DNA from: Kocuria palustris | Lineage (GTDB): Bacteria; Actinomycetota; Actinomycetes; Actinomycetales; Micrococcaceae | Assembly: GCF_007666205.1 (NCBI RefSeq) | Contig: NZ_VDOR01000007.1 | Location: 62,001-126,000, forward strand | DNA length: 64,000 nucleotides | Direction of reading: 5' to 3' | In this document: positions 16,438-25,806 of the stretch, piece by piece | Position numbering within the stretch: position 1 is the first letter of the stretch | How the letters are laid out: every line of letters starts with the position of its first letter | The notes under the pieces: model-generated | Told to the model about the DNA's origin: nothing | What the model saw: the letters and a program-made list of their open reading frames with translations, nothing else | Database searches by the model: none | Made by a program: the position numbers and the translations under genes

Positions 16438-17490
16438 TCAGTCCCCCGCGAGCAGATCGATCATGACCTTCGACGAGCCCGTCGACCGGTCGGCTGCGAG
16501 CTCGAAGCCGCGCACCGCGTCCGCGAGCGGCACCTCGTGGGTCATCAGCGGCGAGACGTCCACGCCGTCGGCCATGAGGCGCAGCGCGTCGCTGATCTCG
16601 TCGACGAACCGATAGGAGCCCCGATAGGTGATCTCCCGCGTGACGATCCCGCCCAGGGCCGCCGGCACCTCCCCGCCCGGCAGGTTGCCGACCTGGATCA
16701 GCGTGCCGCCGCGGCGCACGGCGGCGATGACGCCCGCGAGCGCTGCCGGCGCGCCCGATGCCTCGATCGCGACCTCGACATCGGCGGGAAGGCTCTGCCC
16801 GGCGGACAGGTCGACGGTCTCCGAGGCCCCCATGCGGCGGGCGATCTCCAGGGCGTCGCCGGAGAGGTCCGCGGCGATCACGCGCCGCGCGCCCGCCCGC
16901 ACGGCCGCCGCGACCGCGAGCGCGCCGATCGGGCCGCAGCCGTTGACCAGCACGGTGCGTCCGGCGACCCGTCCGGCCTGGGCGACGGCATGCAGGGCCA
17001 CCCCGAAGGGCTCGGCGAGCGCGGCCTCCTTCAGCGAGAGGCCCTCCGGGAGGCGGCGCAGCTGCTCCGGGCGCACCGGGCGGCGGGAGCTGAAGCCGCC
17101 CTGCTCGTGCGGGAAGAAGGCGGCGGAGCCGAAGTAGCGGACCTCGGGCCAGAGATTGGTCCGGTCCGCGATCTCGTCGTCGACCTGGTGCTCCCCCACC
17201 GGCGTGGCCGGGTGCACGGTCACGGGATCTCCGACGGCCAGCCCCAGATCCGCCATCCGGGACTGCGCGTCCGCGCCGATCCGCTCGACGCGCCCGGAGA
17301 CCTCGTGGCCCAGCACGAGCGGCTCCTGGAGGACCGCGGTGCCGGAGTAGCCGTTCCTCCAGTACGAGATGTCGGAGCCGCAGATCCCTCCCCACTCCAT
17401 GACGACCATCACCTGGTCCGCTGCGAGCTCGGGGTCGGGGATCTCCTCGACCCTCAGATCGTCCCGGCCGTGGGCGACGACTGCCTTCAT
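16438..17490 (-). CDS. Zinc-dependent alcohol dehydrogenase, L-idonate 5-dehydrogenase-like
   Basis: 350 residues of the medium-chain dehydrogenase family. The catalytic zinc Cys lies in GGICGSDISYW (about 37) and His in LVLGHEVSGRV (about 62). The structural-zinc Cys cluster usual in MDRs is absent, and a longer insertion HPATPVGEHQVDDEIADRTN is present, as in IdnD-type enzymes. The NAD(P) fold is VNGCGPIGALAVAAA. This type oxidises L-idonate to 5-ketogluconate or related polyols and sugar acids. It is co-directional with an Nramp-fold transporter 57 nt upstream, probably one operon, suggesting that the transporter delivers its substrate. The substrate is inference. Confidence 0.85.
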   Translation of the reverse strand: MKAVVAHGRDDLRVEEIPDPELAADQVMVVMEWGGICGSDISYWRNGYSGTAVLQEPLVLGHEVSGRVERIGADAQSRMADLGLAVGDPVTVHPATPVGEHQVDDEIADRTNLWPEVRYFGSAAFFPHEQGGFSSRRPVRPEQLRRLPEGLSLKEAALAEPFGVALHAVAQAGRVAGRTVLVNGCGPIGALAVAAAVRAGARRVIAADLSGDALEIARRMGASETVDLSAGQSLPADVEVAIEASGAPAALAGVIAAVRRGGTLIQVGNLPGGEVPAALGGIVTREITYRGSYRFVDEISDALRLMADGVDVSPLMTHEVPLADAVRGFELAADRSTGSSKVMIDLLAGD

Positions 17491-17547
17491 GGTGCTGCGC
17501 TCCTTCTGCGAGGGGACTCGGAATGCGGTGCGGTTGCCGTGGACGGA

Positions 17548-18957
17548 TCAGAGCATGTTGACGAGGCCGATGACGCCGACCAGGAAGACGGCCAGCGCGG
17601 AGAGGACCAGCATGATCGTGAAGGGGGCGCCGTCGCGCACCGCCGGGTCCGTCTGCGTGCGCGAGAGATAGAGGGTCGAGACCGCCACGCCCATGAGGAA
17701 CACGGCGTTGAGGATCCCGGCCAGCACCACGAGGAACAGCGGCGAGGACACCAGCGTCCCCAGCAGGCCCCAGACGATCGGCAGGACGATCATGATCACC
17801 CGCATCCAGCGGTCGCGCTGGGCCTGATCGTGCCAGTCGAAGGCGCCGAACACGGCCAGGGTGCTGCCGACCTGGCGTCCGAGGCTCGGGACGTTGGCGA
17901 TGATCGTCTTGAACAGGGCCACCCCGGCGCCGACGAGGAAGATCACTGCGCCCCACCGGCCCACGGCCGAGTCGAAGATGCTCGAGATCGTGGTCATGAC
18001 CTCCTGGCCCTCGGGCACGATCCCCTGCGGGTGCAGCACGGCTGCGCCCAGGATGTAGAACGCCGCGGTCGAGACCGTGTAGACGGCCCACGAGACCCAG
18101 GCATCCAGCTTCATGACGCGGATCCAGCCGCGGGCGCGCCGACGCCAGTCCTCGGAGCCGTCGTTCGGCCCGGTCCAGGACGCGTAGCCCTTCTCCACGC
18201 ACCAGTACGTGTAGGCGGTGATCTCGCCGGCGCCCACGCCGGTCAGGCCGAACATCGACAGGGCGACGCCCATGGCGCCGAGGGCGATCTGGAACCGCAT
18301 CCCGTCGCCGAGATCGCCGGCGCTCCAGGCGAACTCCGTTGCCTGGAGGAGGAAGACGACCACCACGGCGAAGGCGGTGACCAGGAAGACCATGACGGTC
18401 GAGATGGTCTCCACCACGCGGTAGCGGTTGGTGATGTGGATGGCGATCGCGATGGCCACCAGGATCAGGACCCACAGCCCGATCGAGAGCATCGAGTACG
18501 GGTCGCCGCCGATCGGCAGCAGCGTGGAGAAGGCGAACGCCGCCGCGGAGATCACGCCTGCCTGGCTCGTGAGGAACTGGACGAACATGAGCAGCACGAG
18601 CCAGGACATCCAGCCGCGCCGACCCAGCCGGGGCGGGACGTCGTCGTAGCCGAAGACCGCGACCCTGCCGGTCGAGATGGACCATCGGCCCAGCTCGATC
18701 TGCACCCAGACCTTGATGAAGGTCGAGACCAGCACGAGCCACAGCAGCATGAACCCGACCTGCGCGCCCAGCGTGGTGGCGGTGAGCAGCTCGCCCGAGC
18801 CCACGACCGCCGCCGAGGTGATCATGCCGGGCCCCAGGAAGCGGAGCCGCCCTGCGACGGTCTGCGGGGGCTCGGCCGTCTCCCGGCCGGTCACCAGGTA
18901 TGGATCGACGCGGTCGGCGTCGATCGTCGCCGTGGAGGGGGTCTCGTCGTGGGACAT
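17548..18957 (-). CDS. Nramp-fold transporter lacking the metal-binding motifs
   Basis: 469 residues with about eleven hydrophobic helices. The opening RLRFLGPGMITSAAVVGSGE aligns with Nramp TM1, but the metal-binding DPGN is replaced (VGSGE). TM6 reads MFGLTGVGAGEITAYTYW where canonical Nramp has MPHN. The transition-metal ligands are therefore missing, so annotation as a Mn2+/Fe2+ importer would be misleading. Located directly upstream of an idonate-dehydrogenase-like gene, it may carry an organic acid or sugar acid. That is inference; a Mg2+ role as in NRMT-type Nramp relatives is another possibility. ATG 18957 has a GAGAGG site upstream. Confidence 0.85.
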   Translation of the reverse strand: MSHDETPSTATIDADRVDPYLVTGRETAEPPQTVAGRLRFLGPGMITSAAVVGSGELLTATTLGAQVGFMLLWLVLVSTFIKVWVQIELGRWSISTGRVAVFGYDDVPPRLGRRGWMSWLVLLMFVQFLTSQAGVISAAAFAFSTLLPIGGDPYSMLSIGLWVLILVAIAIAIHITNRYRVVETISTVMVFLVTAFAVVVVFLLQATEFAWSAGDLGDGMRFQIALGAMGVALSMFGLTGVGAGEITAYTYWCVEKGYASWTGPNDGSEDWRRRARGWIRVMKLDAWVSWAVYTVSTAAFYILGAAVLHPQGIVPEGQEVMTTISSIFDSAVGRWGAVIFLVGAGVALFKTIIANVPSLGRQVGSTLAVFGAFDWHDQAQRDRWMRVIMIVLPIVWGLLGTLVSSPLFLVVLAGILNAVFLMGVAVSTLYLSRTQTDPAVRDGAPFTIMLVLSALAVFLVGVIGLVNML

Positions 18958-19090
18958 CGGGCTGCCTCTCGCTGCGGCAGGTCGGCGCCGGTCGAGGGGC
19001 CCCTGCGATGAGCTGCGGATGGGAGGCCCTCAGCATAGTGCGTGAGATGCGACACGATCCGCCGTCTGCCTCGAGTGCCGAGGACGACGA

Positions 19091-19133
19091 GAGCACCGGC
19101 GCCCGGTCCTGGACAGGACGGACGCCGGTGCTC
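19091..19133. terminator. Terminator hairpin after sucD
   Basis: GAGCACCGGCG (19091-19101) and CGCCGGTGCTC (19123-19133) form a perfect 11-bp stem. The loop holds a second small hairpin (GTCCT-GGAC-AGGAC). It lies 41 nt past the sucD stop codon. Confidence 0.8.
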
Positions 19134-19173
19134 CCGGGTGCCGCCGAGGGCCGGGGCCCTCAGCGACGGCCGA

Positions 19174-20091
19174 TCACTTGCCGGCCATGAGCTCGCGCAT
19201 CAGGTCCGCGGTCTCGGTGGGGGTCTTGCCGACCTTCACGCCGGCGGCCTCGAGGGCCTCCTTCTTGGCCTCGGCCGTGCCGGAGGAGCCGGAGACGATG
19301 GCGCCTGCGTGGCCCATGGTCTTGCCCTCCGGGGCGGTGAAGCCCGCGACGTAGCCGACGACCGGCTTGGTCACGTTGGCCTTGATGTACTCGGCCGCCC
19401 GCTCCTCGGCGTCGCCGCCGATCTCGCCGATCATCACGATGCCCTCGGTCTCCGGGTCGGCCTCGAAGGCCTCCAGGGCGTCGATGTGGGTCGTGCCGAT
19501 GACGGGGTCGCCGCCGATGCCGATCGCGGTGGTGAAGCCGAGATCGCGCAGCTCGAACATCATCTGGTAGGTCAGGGTGCCGGACTTGGAGACCAGGCCC
19601 AGCTTGCCCTTGCCGGTGATGTTCGACGGGGTGATGCCCAGCAGCGACTCCTCCGGGGAGATGATGCCGGGGCAGTTCGGGCCGATGATGCGGGTCTTGG
19701 GACGGCCGTCCTCGCCCGCGTTCGCCTTGGCGTGGGCCCAGAACTCGGCCGCGTCCTGCACGGGGATGCCCTCGGTGATCACGACGACCAGCGGGATCTC
19801 CGCGTCGATGGCCTCGATCACGGCGTCCTTGCAGAACTTCGGGGGCACGAAGACGATCGAGGCGTTGGCGCCGGTCTCCTTCATGGCCTCGGCGACGCCG
19901 CCGAAGACCGGCAGCTCGACATCGGCGCCCTGGGCGTCCTTGTGCGAGACGGTCGTGCCGGCCTTGCGGGCGTTGACGCCGCCCATGACCTGGGTGCCTG
20001 CTGCGAGCATCCGGGCGGTGTGCTTCGAGCCCTCGCCGCCGGTGATGCCCTGAACGATGACCTTCGAGTCCTTGTTCAGAAAGATGGACAT
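19174..20091 (-). CDS. sucD: Succinyl-CoA synthetase (ADP/GDP-forming) alpha subunit
   Basis: 305 residues. [28 protein letters not shown] is the CoA-binding Rossmann start. [13 protein letters not shown] and [10 protein letters not shown] are core motifs, and the phosphohistidine lies in [15 protein letters not shown] (about residue 250). It forms the TCA-cycle enzyme that couples succinyl-CoA to succinate with substrate-level phosphorylation. It lies 32 nt downstream of sucC in the same operon. The ATG at 20091 follows an AGAGGA site. Confidence 0.97.
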   Translation of the reverse strand: MSIFLNKDSKVIVQGITGGEGSKHTARMLAAGTQVMGGVNARKAGTTVSHKDAQGADVELPVFGGVAEAMKETGANASIVFVPPKFCKDAVIEAIDAEIPLVVVITEGIPVQDAAEFWAHAKANAGEDGRPKTRIIGPNCPGIISPEESLLGITPSNITGKGKLGLVSKSGTLTYQMMFELRDLGFTTAIGIGGDPVIGTTHIDALEAFEADPETEGIVMIGEIGGDAEERAAEYIKANVTKPVVGYVAGFTAPEGKTMGHAGAIVSGSSGTAEAKKEALEAAGVKVGKTPTETADLMRELMAGK

Positions 20092-20123
20092 TCTGATTCC
20101 TCTGCTTTCGGTTTCCGGCGGTG

Positions 20124-21293
20124 TCAGTTGGCGGCGGCGGCGAGCTCGGCGGCCTTGTCGGCGCCGCCGTCCATGGTGCCCACGGAGGTGACCAGCGGGT
20201 GGTTCGCCTCCTCCAGGATTCGACGCCCCTCGTCGACGTTGTTGCCGTCGAGGCGCACGACCAGCGGCTTGGTCGCGGTGTCGCCCAGGATCTCCAGGGC
20301 CTTGACGATGCCGTTGGCCACCGCATCGCACGCAGTGATGCCCCCGAAGACGTTGACGAACACGGACTTGACCTGCGGGTCGTTGAGGATGACGTCCAGG
20401 CCGTTGGCCATGACCTCGGCCGAGGCGCCGCCGCCGATGTCCAGGAAGTTGGCGGGCTTGACGTTCCCGTGCTTCTCGCCGGCGTAGGCGACGACGTCCA
20501 GCGTGGACATGACCAGCCCCGCGCCGTTGCCGATGATGCCGATCTCGCCGTCGAGCTTGACGTAGTTGAGGCCCTTCTCCTTGGCCTTGGCCTCGAGCGG
20601 GTCCTCGGTGTTCTTGTCCACCAGGCCGGCGTGGTCCTCGTGGCGGAAGTCCGCGTTGTCGTCGAGCGAGACCTTGCCGTCCAGGGCCAGGACGTCGCCG
20701 TCGCCGGTCTTGACCAGCGGGTTGACCTCGACCAGGGTCGCGTCCTCGTTCGCGAAGACCTCGCCGAGCTTCACGAGCACGGGCACGATCTTGGCGCCGG
20801 TCTCGTCGTCGAACTTGGCCTCGGAGACGATCTCGCGGGCCTTCTCCTCGGTGATGCCGGCCGCGGGATCGACCTCGACGCGGGCCAGGGCCTCCGGGCG
20901 CTCCACGGCGAGCTGCTCGATCTCCATGCCGCCCTCGACGGAGCACATGGCCAGGTAGGACCGGTTGGCGCGGTCCAGCAGCACCGAGAAGTAGTACTCC
21001 TCGGCGATGTCGGCGCCCTGGGCGATCATGACGCGGTGGACCGTGTGGCCCTTGATGTCCATGCCCAGGATCTGCTGTGCGTGCTCGTAGGCCTCGTCGG
21101 CGGTCTTGGCGACCTTGACGCCGCCGGCCTTGCCGCGGCCGCCGACCTTGACCTGGGCCTTGACGACGGTCACGCCGCCGATCTTCTCGGCGGCTGCCTT
21201 CGCTTCTTCCGGGGTGGTCGCGACGATGCCCTGGAGCACGGGGACGCCGTGCTTCTCGAAGATGTCGCGTGCCTGGTATTCGAACAGGTCCAC
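20124..21293 (-). CDS. sucC: Succinyl-CoA synthetase beta subunit
   Basis: 389 residues, an ATP-grasp protein: [20 protein letters not shown] at the start, [17 protein letters not shown] in the nucleotide-binding part, [10 protein letters not shown] for the metal site and [17 protein letters not shown] near the end. It pairs with SucD downstream. GTG 21293 gives the standard family N-terminus; an in-frame ATG at 21323 would add ten residues and is less likely. The upstream TATGGT (21437-21432) is a possible -10 box. Confidence 0.96.
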   Translation of the reverse strand: MDLFEYQARDIFEKHGVPVLQGIVATTPEEAKAAAEKIGGVTVVKAQVKVGGRGKAGGVKVAKTADEAYEHAQQILGMDIKGHTVHRVMIAQGADIAEEYYFSVLLDRANRSYLAMCSVEGGMEIEQLAVERPEALARVEVDPAAGITEEKAREIVSEAKFDDETGAKIVPVLVKLGEVFANEDATLVEVNPLVKTGDGDVLALDGKVSLDDNADFRHEDHAGLVDKNTEDPLEAKAKEKGLNYVKLDGEIGIIGNGAGLVMSTLDVVAYAGEKHGNVKPANFLDIGGGASAEVMANGLDVILNDPQVKSVFVNVFGGITACDAVANGIVKALEILGDTATKPLVVRLDGNNVDEGRRILEEANHPLVTSVGTMDGGADKAAELAAAAN

Positions 21294-21431
21294 GGGTGAG
21301 AGCCCTTCTTCGTCGAAGTTCATGTCCGACCGCGCGGATATGCGGCCGTCCGTTGCCGTCGAGGCCCATCGGCACTGTCCTCGCCGGGCGCGGCCCGACG
21401 CAGGGCACCGCGACGTGCCTCTCCTGCACTC

Positions 21432-21437
21432 ACCATA
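21432..21437 (-). promoter_or_regulatory. Possible -10 box for sucCD
   Basis: TATGGT on the minus strand about 140 nt before the sucC start. No -35 is recognisable. Confidence 0.3.
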
Positions 21438-21500
21438 GCGGACTCGCCCTCGGCCCCGCCCTGCGGGCATCGGCGCCGCGGACTTGGTTGACTGTCCCGC

Positions 21501-22268
21501 ATGCAGGCAACCGATCACCCCGGCGCAGAAGCGGCCGACGCCCCCGCTCCGTCGGGGCGGTCCGCCCTGGGACGAGCCGCGGGCCGGGTGCTGGGGGTCT
21601 GCCTGGTGGTCCTCGTGCTGCGACTGCCCGTCGCGGACACCCCCGACCTGCTCGATCCCCCGGGGCGCCTGCTGGCCCTGTGGCCCCAGTCGGTGCTCTG
21701 GTTCGCCCTGGGGCTGCTCGCGGCCGTCGCGACGCGCGGCGGCTATCGCCACCTGCAGCGGTGGTCCGGGGCGACGCAGGTCTTCGCGGTCGGGCGGCGG
21801 CAGCCGGATGTCGAGTCCGACCCGCGCTCCCCCACCCTGGCTCTCGTCCTGTTCGTCGTCGCCCTGCTCTCGGCGGTGATCATCCCGCCGCTCATGCTGG
21901 GCGGCTGGACCATGCAGCCCGTGGAGCTGTGGCTGGGCCTCTACGGCACCTACGGCACGTCGGTCGCCGTGGCCACGGTGGCCTGGGTGGTGTTCCACAC
22001 GGGCTATGCGCTCCTGTGCGCGCTGATCCTGGCCCTGCTCCAGGTGCTGGGCGAGTCGGCCGCGGGCAGGCCGTGGGCACGGCGCGCCCCGATCGGCGGG
22101 CTCGTGCTCGGGCTGCTCCTGGGCGCAGCCGACATCGCGACCGGCGGCTGGGCGGACCTGCTCACCACGGTGATCAGCTGCACGCTGCTGGGCTGCGTGC
22201 ACCTGCTCGTGGGCGGCCGGCTGCGCTGGACGGCGGCCGCGATGTGGTTCCTGCTGATGGTCCTCTGA
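21501..22268 (+). CDS. Polytopic membrane protein, unknown function
   Basis: 255 residues with about six or seven hydrophobic helices ([103 protein letters not shown]). A conserved-looking cytoplasmic piece is [22 protein letters not shown]. The family was not recognised. It is divergent from sucCD and convergent with the UvrD gene. A run of ten C residues (22285-22294) follows the stop codon. Confidence 0.75.
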   Translation: MQATDHPGAEAADAPAPSGRSALGRAAGRVLGVCLVVLVLRLPVADTPDLLDPPGRLLALWPQSVLWFALGLLAAVATRGGYRHLQRWSGATQVFAVGRRQPDVESDPRSPTLALVLFVVALLSAVIIPPLMLGGWTMQPVELWLGLYGTYGTSVAVATVAWVVFHTGYALLCALILALLQVLGESAAGRPWARRAPIGGLVLGLLLGAADIATGGWADLLTTVISCTLLGCVHLLVGGRLRWTAAAMWFLLMVL

Positions 22269-22317
22269 GCCCGGCAGGGGCTCGCCCCCCCCCCTCCCGC
22301 CGCCGAGGCCGCTCGCC

Positions 22318-24705
22318 CTAGTCGGCGGTCCGCTGCCCCGAGACCTTCGACAGCGGCGCCGAGCGGACCAGCAGGCGCTTCTCCTCCGAGCCGAAGCGGA
22401 CCTTGGCGATCACCTTGTCCCCGCGGCCCTCGAGCTGGACGACGGTCCCGCGCCCGAAGCTCGCGTGGTCCACCTGCTCCCCGACCTCGAGGGAGAGGAC
22501 CTCGCGCTGCGGATCGACCCTGCCGGCCGCGCCGGTCCGGGCCCCGCGCCGGAACGAGACCCCGGCGCCCGCTGCCTGGGAGCGCCCGCCGCCCATGAGG
22601 CCCGAGCCGTAGGCGGCCCCGCCCCAGCCGGGACGGATGCCGGAGCCCTCCCGCTCCCAGCGGATGAGCTCGGAGGGGATCTCGTCCAGGAACGGGCTGG
22701 GCGGGTTGTACTGCGTCTGGCCCCACTGCGAGCGGTTCTCGGCCCGGGTCAGGTACAGCCTCCTGCGGGCGCGTGTGATCCCGACGTAGGCCAGGCGCCG
22801 CTCCTCCTGCATCTCCTTCTCGTCCGTCATGGAGCGCTGGTGCGGGAAGATGCCGTGCTCCATGCCGGTCAGGAACACCACGGGGAACTCGAGCCCCTTG
22901 GCGGTGTGCAGCGTCATGAGCGTGACGACCCCCTGCTCCTGGGCATCGGGGTCGGGGACCTGGTCGGCATCGGCGACGAGCGCCACGTGCTCGAGGAACT
23001 CGGGCAGCCCGTCCTCGGGGTGATCGCGCTCGTGCTCGCGGACCACGGCCACGAGCTCCGCGAGGTTCTCGACGCGGGTCTCGTCCTGGGGGTCCTCGGA
23101 GGTGCGAAGGGCCTCGAGGTAGCCGGTCTGCTCGAGCACGGCCTCGACCACCGCCGCCGGCCGGTTGCCCTCCGCGACGGTCGCGAGGTCGTCCATCAGC
23201 TGCACGAACCCGCGGACGGCGTTGAGCGAACGGGTGGCCATCCCGGGGGCCTCCTCGGCCCGGCGCAGGGCCGCCATGAAGGAGATCCCCTCGCGCTCGG
23301 CCAGGGCCGTGACGGCCCCCTGCGCCCGATCGCCGATCCCGCGCTTGGGCTCGTTGATGATGCGGCGGACGGTGACCTCGTCGTCGGGATTGATCAGGGC
23401 GCGCATGTAGGCCAGCGCGTCCTTGATCTCCTTGCGCTCGTAGAAGCGGGTGCCGCCCACGACCTTGTACGGCAGCCCCACCCGCATGAGGATCTCCTCG
23501 AGCGAGCGCGACTGGGCATTGGTGCGGTAGAAGATCGCGATGTCCGCCGGGCGGAGCCCCTCGGCGTCCTGGAGGCGGTCGATCTCCTCGGCGATCCAGC
23601 GGGCCTCCTCGTGCGCGGTCTCCGCGGCATAGCCGACGATCTCGACGCCGTCGCCCTCGGCCGTCCACAGCCGCTTCTCCTGGCGGCCCGCGTTCTTGGA
23701 GATCACGGCGTTGGCCGCCGAGAGGATCGTCTGCGTGGAGCGGTAGTTCTGCTCCAGCAGCACGGTGCGCGCGTGCGGGTAGTCCTTCTCGAACTCGGTG
23801 ATGTTGCGGATGTCGGCGCCGCGGAAGGCGTAGATGGACTGGTCGGAGTCGCCGACGCCCGTGAGCTCCGCGGGGGGCAGGCCCGTGCCGTCGTCCTCCT
23901 TGCCGACGATCGCGCGGATCAGGGAGTACTGCGCGTGGTTGGTGTCCTGGTACTCGTCGACCAGCACGTGGCGGTAGCGGCGGCGGTAGTACTGGGCGAT
24001 CTGCGGGAAGGCCCGCAGCATGTGGACCGTCCGGGAGATGAGGTCGTCGAAGTCGAGCGCATTGGCCGCGTTCAGGCGCTGCGTGTAGCCGCGGTAGGTC
24101 TGGGCGACCGCCTGCTCCCACGGATCCCCCTCGCCGGCCCGGGAGGCGCACGTCTCGTCGTCGACGAGCTCGTTCTTGAGCGCGGAGATCGCGTGCTGCA
24201 GCGCCTTGGGGGCGAAGCGCTTGGGATCCAGCTCGAGCTGCTTGGCCACGGCCGTGATCACGCGCAGGGAATCGGCGGAGTCGTAGATCGAGAACGTGGA
24301 CCTCAGCCCGATCGCGGCGGCCTCGCGCCGCAGCACCCGCACGCAGAACGAGTGGAACGTGGACAGCGACATGGCTCGCGCCGACGGGCCGACGAGCTCC
24401 ACGACGCGCTCGCGCATCTCCGCGGCCGCCTTGTTGGTGAAGGTGATGGCCAGGATCTCGCCGGGGCGGGCGCGCCCCGTGCCGAGCAGATGGGCGATCC
24501 GGTGGGTGAGCACGCGCGTCTTGCCCGAGCCCGCCCCGGCCACGATCAGCAGCGGGGACCCGGCGTGCTCCACGGCCTGCCGCTGCGGTCCGTTGAGCCC
24601 CTCGACGAGCGACTCCGGCGAGCGGCGGTCGTGGCCCGGCTCCATGGCGGCGGCGCCGGAGGAGGGCGGGGAGGAGAGCAGCGGGTTGTCCGAGAGGAAG
24701 TCCAT
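22318..24705 (-). CDS. pcrA: ATP-dependent DNA helicase PcrA/UvrD
   Basis: 795 residues, superfamily 1[21 protein letters not shown] (Q motif), [15 protein letters not shown] (Walker A, about 53), [26 protein letters not shown] (Walker B), [56 protein letters not shown] and [14 protein letters not shown] are all present. The C-terminus ends in the Tudor-like [20 protein letters not shown], which in relatives binds RNA polymerase. It unwinds 3'-5' in nucleotide-excision repair and replication-conflict removal. ATG 24705 is used; TAGACT (24721-24716) lies 10 nt before it, so the leader may be only a few bases. Confidence 0.96.
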   Translation of the reverse strand: MDFLSDNPLLSSPPSSGAAAMEPGHDRRSPESLVEGLNGPQRQAVEHAGSPLLIVAGAGSGKTRVLTHRIAHLLGTGRARPGEILAITFTNKAAAEMRERVVELVGPSARAMSLSTFHSFCVRVLRREAAAIGLRSTFSIYDSADSLRVITAVAKQLELDPKRFAPKALQHAISALKNELVDDETCASRAGEGDPWEQAVAQTYRGYTQRLNAANALDFDDLISRTVHMLRAFPQIAQYYRRRYRHVLVDEYQDTNHAQYSLIRAIVGKEDDGTGLPPAELTGVGDSDQSIYAFRGADIRNITEFEKDYPHARTVLLEQNYRSTQTILSAANAVISKNAGRQEKRLWTAEGDGVEIVGYAAETAHEEARWIAEEIDRLQDAEGLRPADIAIFYRTNAQSRSLEEILMRVGLPYKVVGGTRFYERKEIKDALAYMRALINPDDEVTVRRIINEPKRGIGDRAQGAVTALAEREGISFMAALRRAEEAPGMATRSLNAVRGFVQLMDDLATVAEGNRPAAVVEAVLEQTGYLEALRTSEDPQDETRVENLAELVAVVREHERDHPEDGLPEFLEHVALVADADQVPDPDAQEQGVVTLMTLHTAKGLEFPVVFLTGMEHGIFPHQRSMTDEKEMQEERRLAYVGITRARRRLYLTRAENRSQWGQTQYNPPSPFLDEIPSELIRWEREGSGIRPGWGGAAYGSGLMGGGRSQAAGAGVSFRRGARTGAAGRVDPQREVLSLEVGEQVDHASFGRGTVVQLEGRGDKVIAKVRFGSEEKRLLVRSAPLSKVSGQRTAD

Positions 24706-24811
24706 GATGGCCACGAGTCTAGGAGGGCCGCCGGACAGCGCAGCGAGCGGCCGCCGGCCTCCCGACCGGAGCGGGCCGGGGACGCAGGGCGAGCGCGTCG
24801 GTCCCATGGCC

Positions 24812-24817
24812 GATAAT
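24812..24817 (+). promoter_or_regulatory. -10 box close to the start codon
   Basis: GATAAT ends 7 nt before ATG 24825. The intervening bases include CGGAGG, so either leaderless or very short-leader initiation is possible. Confidence 0.4.
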
Positions 24818-24824
24818 CGGAGGC

Positions 24825-25529
24825 ATGGGACTGTCGCGGGCGCAGAAGATCAGGAAGTACGGCGAGGACGCGGGGGACGCCTCGGCGCGGCCCTCGCCCC
24901 GGGCCGAGCCCGCGCGCCCGGCGCTGAGCACCGCGCCCACGGCATCGCAGCGGCGCGAGGAGATGCGGGCGGATCCCGAGCGCTCCACCTCCAGCCCCAT
25001 GCTGGTGCTGGGCGCGGCCATGACGATCGCCGTGCTGTTCCTGCTCTACGTGAACCTGCTGATCCTGCCGGGCTTCGCCTCCTCCGCGGCCGGCGGCCAC
25101 GGTGTGCCCGAGCTGCGGCTGCTCGGCTTCACGACCGAGTGGTTCCAGGGCTTCGCCCATGCCCTCGGCGACGACGGCGCCGCGGCCTACCGCTCGATCC
25201 ACCGCTCCACGGCGCTGATCGCCCCGCTGGCCGTGGCCGTCGCATGGGCGCTGTTCGTGCTCGTCCAGTCCAGGGGGAGCCGGCGGTTCCGCTGGACGGG
25301 GCTGGCGGTCGTCGTCGCGTTCGCGGCCGTGTACCTGCTCGGCAACGCCGTCCTGGACCGGGCCGTCGCAGCGCCCGAGGACACCGGGCTGGTCTCGGCG
25401 GCATCCCTGCTGATGAATCTGCGCGGGGCCCTGCTGCTGGGCCTGCTGGCGCTGCTCGTGTGGGCGATGCTGCGCTCCGTGAGCCGGATCGCCGGGGAGA
25501 TGGCAGAGCGGGGCCGCGAGACCGGATGA
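24825..25529 (+). CDS. Four-helix membrane protein, unknown function
   Basis: 234 residues. A charged, disordered N-terminus (1-60, Ala/Pro/Arg-rich) is followed by four hydrophobic helices: LVLGAAMTIAVLFLLYVNLLIL, IAPLAVAVAWALFVLVQ, WTGLAVVVAFAAVYLLG and GALLLGLLALLVWAML. Between helices 1 and 2 is an extracytoplasmic loop with FTTEWFQGFAHALGDDGAAAYRSIHRS. No catalytic motif or family was recognised. Divergent from the UvrD gene. Confidence 0.75.
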   Translation: MGLSRAQKIRKYGEDAGDASARPSPRAEPARPALSTAPTASQRREEMRADPERSTSSPMLVLGAAMTIAVLFLLYVNLLILPGFASSAAGGHGVPELRLLGFTTEWFQGFAHALGDDGAAAYRSIHRSTALIAPLAVAVAWALFVLVQSRGSRRFRWTGLAVVVAFAAVYLLGNAVLDRAVAAPEDTGLVSAASLLMNLRGALLLGLLALLVWAMLRSVSRIAGEMAERGRETG

Positions 25530-25532
25530 GGC

Positions 25533-25573
25533 GAGGGGACGGGCGCGGCCGCCGCGGCCCCGTCCGTCCCCTC
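25533..25573 (+). terminator. Terminator after the four-helix membrane protein gene
   Basis: GAGGGGACGG (25533-25542) pairs with CCGTCCCCTC (25564-25573), just after the stop codon. The loop is itself a GCGGCCGCCGC palindrome. Confidence 0.65.
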
Positions 25574-25575
25574 GA

Positions 25576-25604
25576 GCGCCGTCGTCCGTGCGGGCGGACG
25601 GCGC
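25576..25604 (-). terminator. Hairpin downstream of tRNA-Arg
   Basis: GCGCCGT and an inner CGTCCG pair with CGGACG and GCGC around a TGCGGG loop. It sits directly 3' of the tRNA on its strand. Confidence 0.55.
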
Positions 25605-25609
25605 GCATG

Positions 25610-25682
25610 TGCCCCCGGCGCGATTCGAACGCGCGACACCGGCTTTAGGAGAGCCGTGCTCTATCCCCTGAGCTACGGGGGC
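25610..25682 (-). tRNA. tRNA-Arg (anticodon CCT)
   Basis: 73 nt on the minus strand. The acceptor stem GCCCCCG pairs with CGGGGGC, followed by discriminator A. The D-arm region is GCTCAGGGGATAGAGC. The anticodon arm CGGCT-CTCCTAA-AGCCG puts CCT at positions 34-36, reading codon AGG. The T-arm is GCGCG-TTCGAAT-CGCGC. CCA is not encoded. TATGAT (25698-25693) lies 10 nt upstream and is a plausible -10 box. Confidence 0.97.
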
Positions 25683-25794
25683 GACGGCACACATCATAGG
25701 GCCCTGCGCCGAGGCGGCCGAACCGGCCCGCTCCTGCCCGGCCCCCGGCACGAGCGCCGAGCACCCGCTCCCCGAGCGCAGGCCGGGCCGGCGA

Positions 25795-25800
25795 TAGATT
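25795..25800 (+). promoter_or_regulatory. -10 box, probable leaderless start
   Basis: TAGATT ends 6 nt before ATG 25807 with no ribosome-binding site between. Confidence 0.5.
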
Positions 25801-25806
25801 GGCGGC

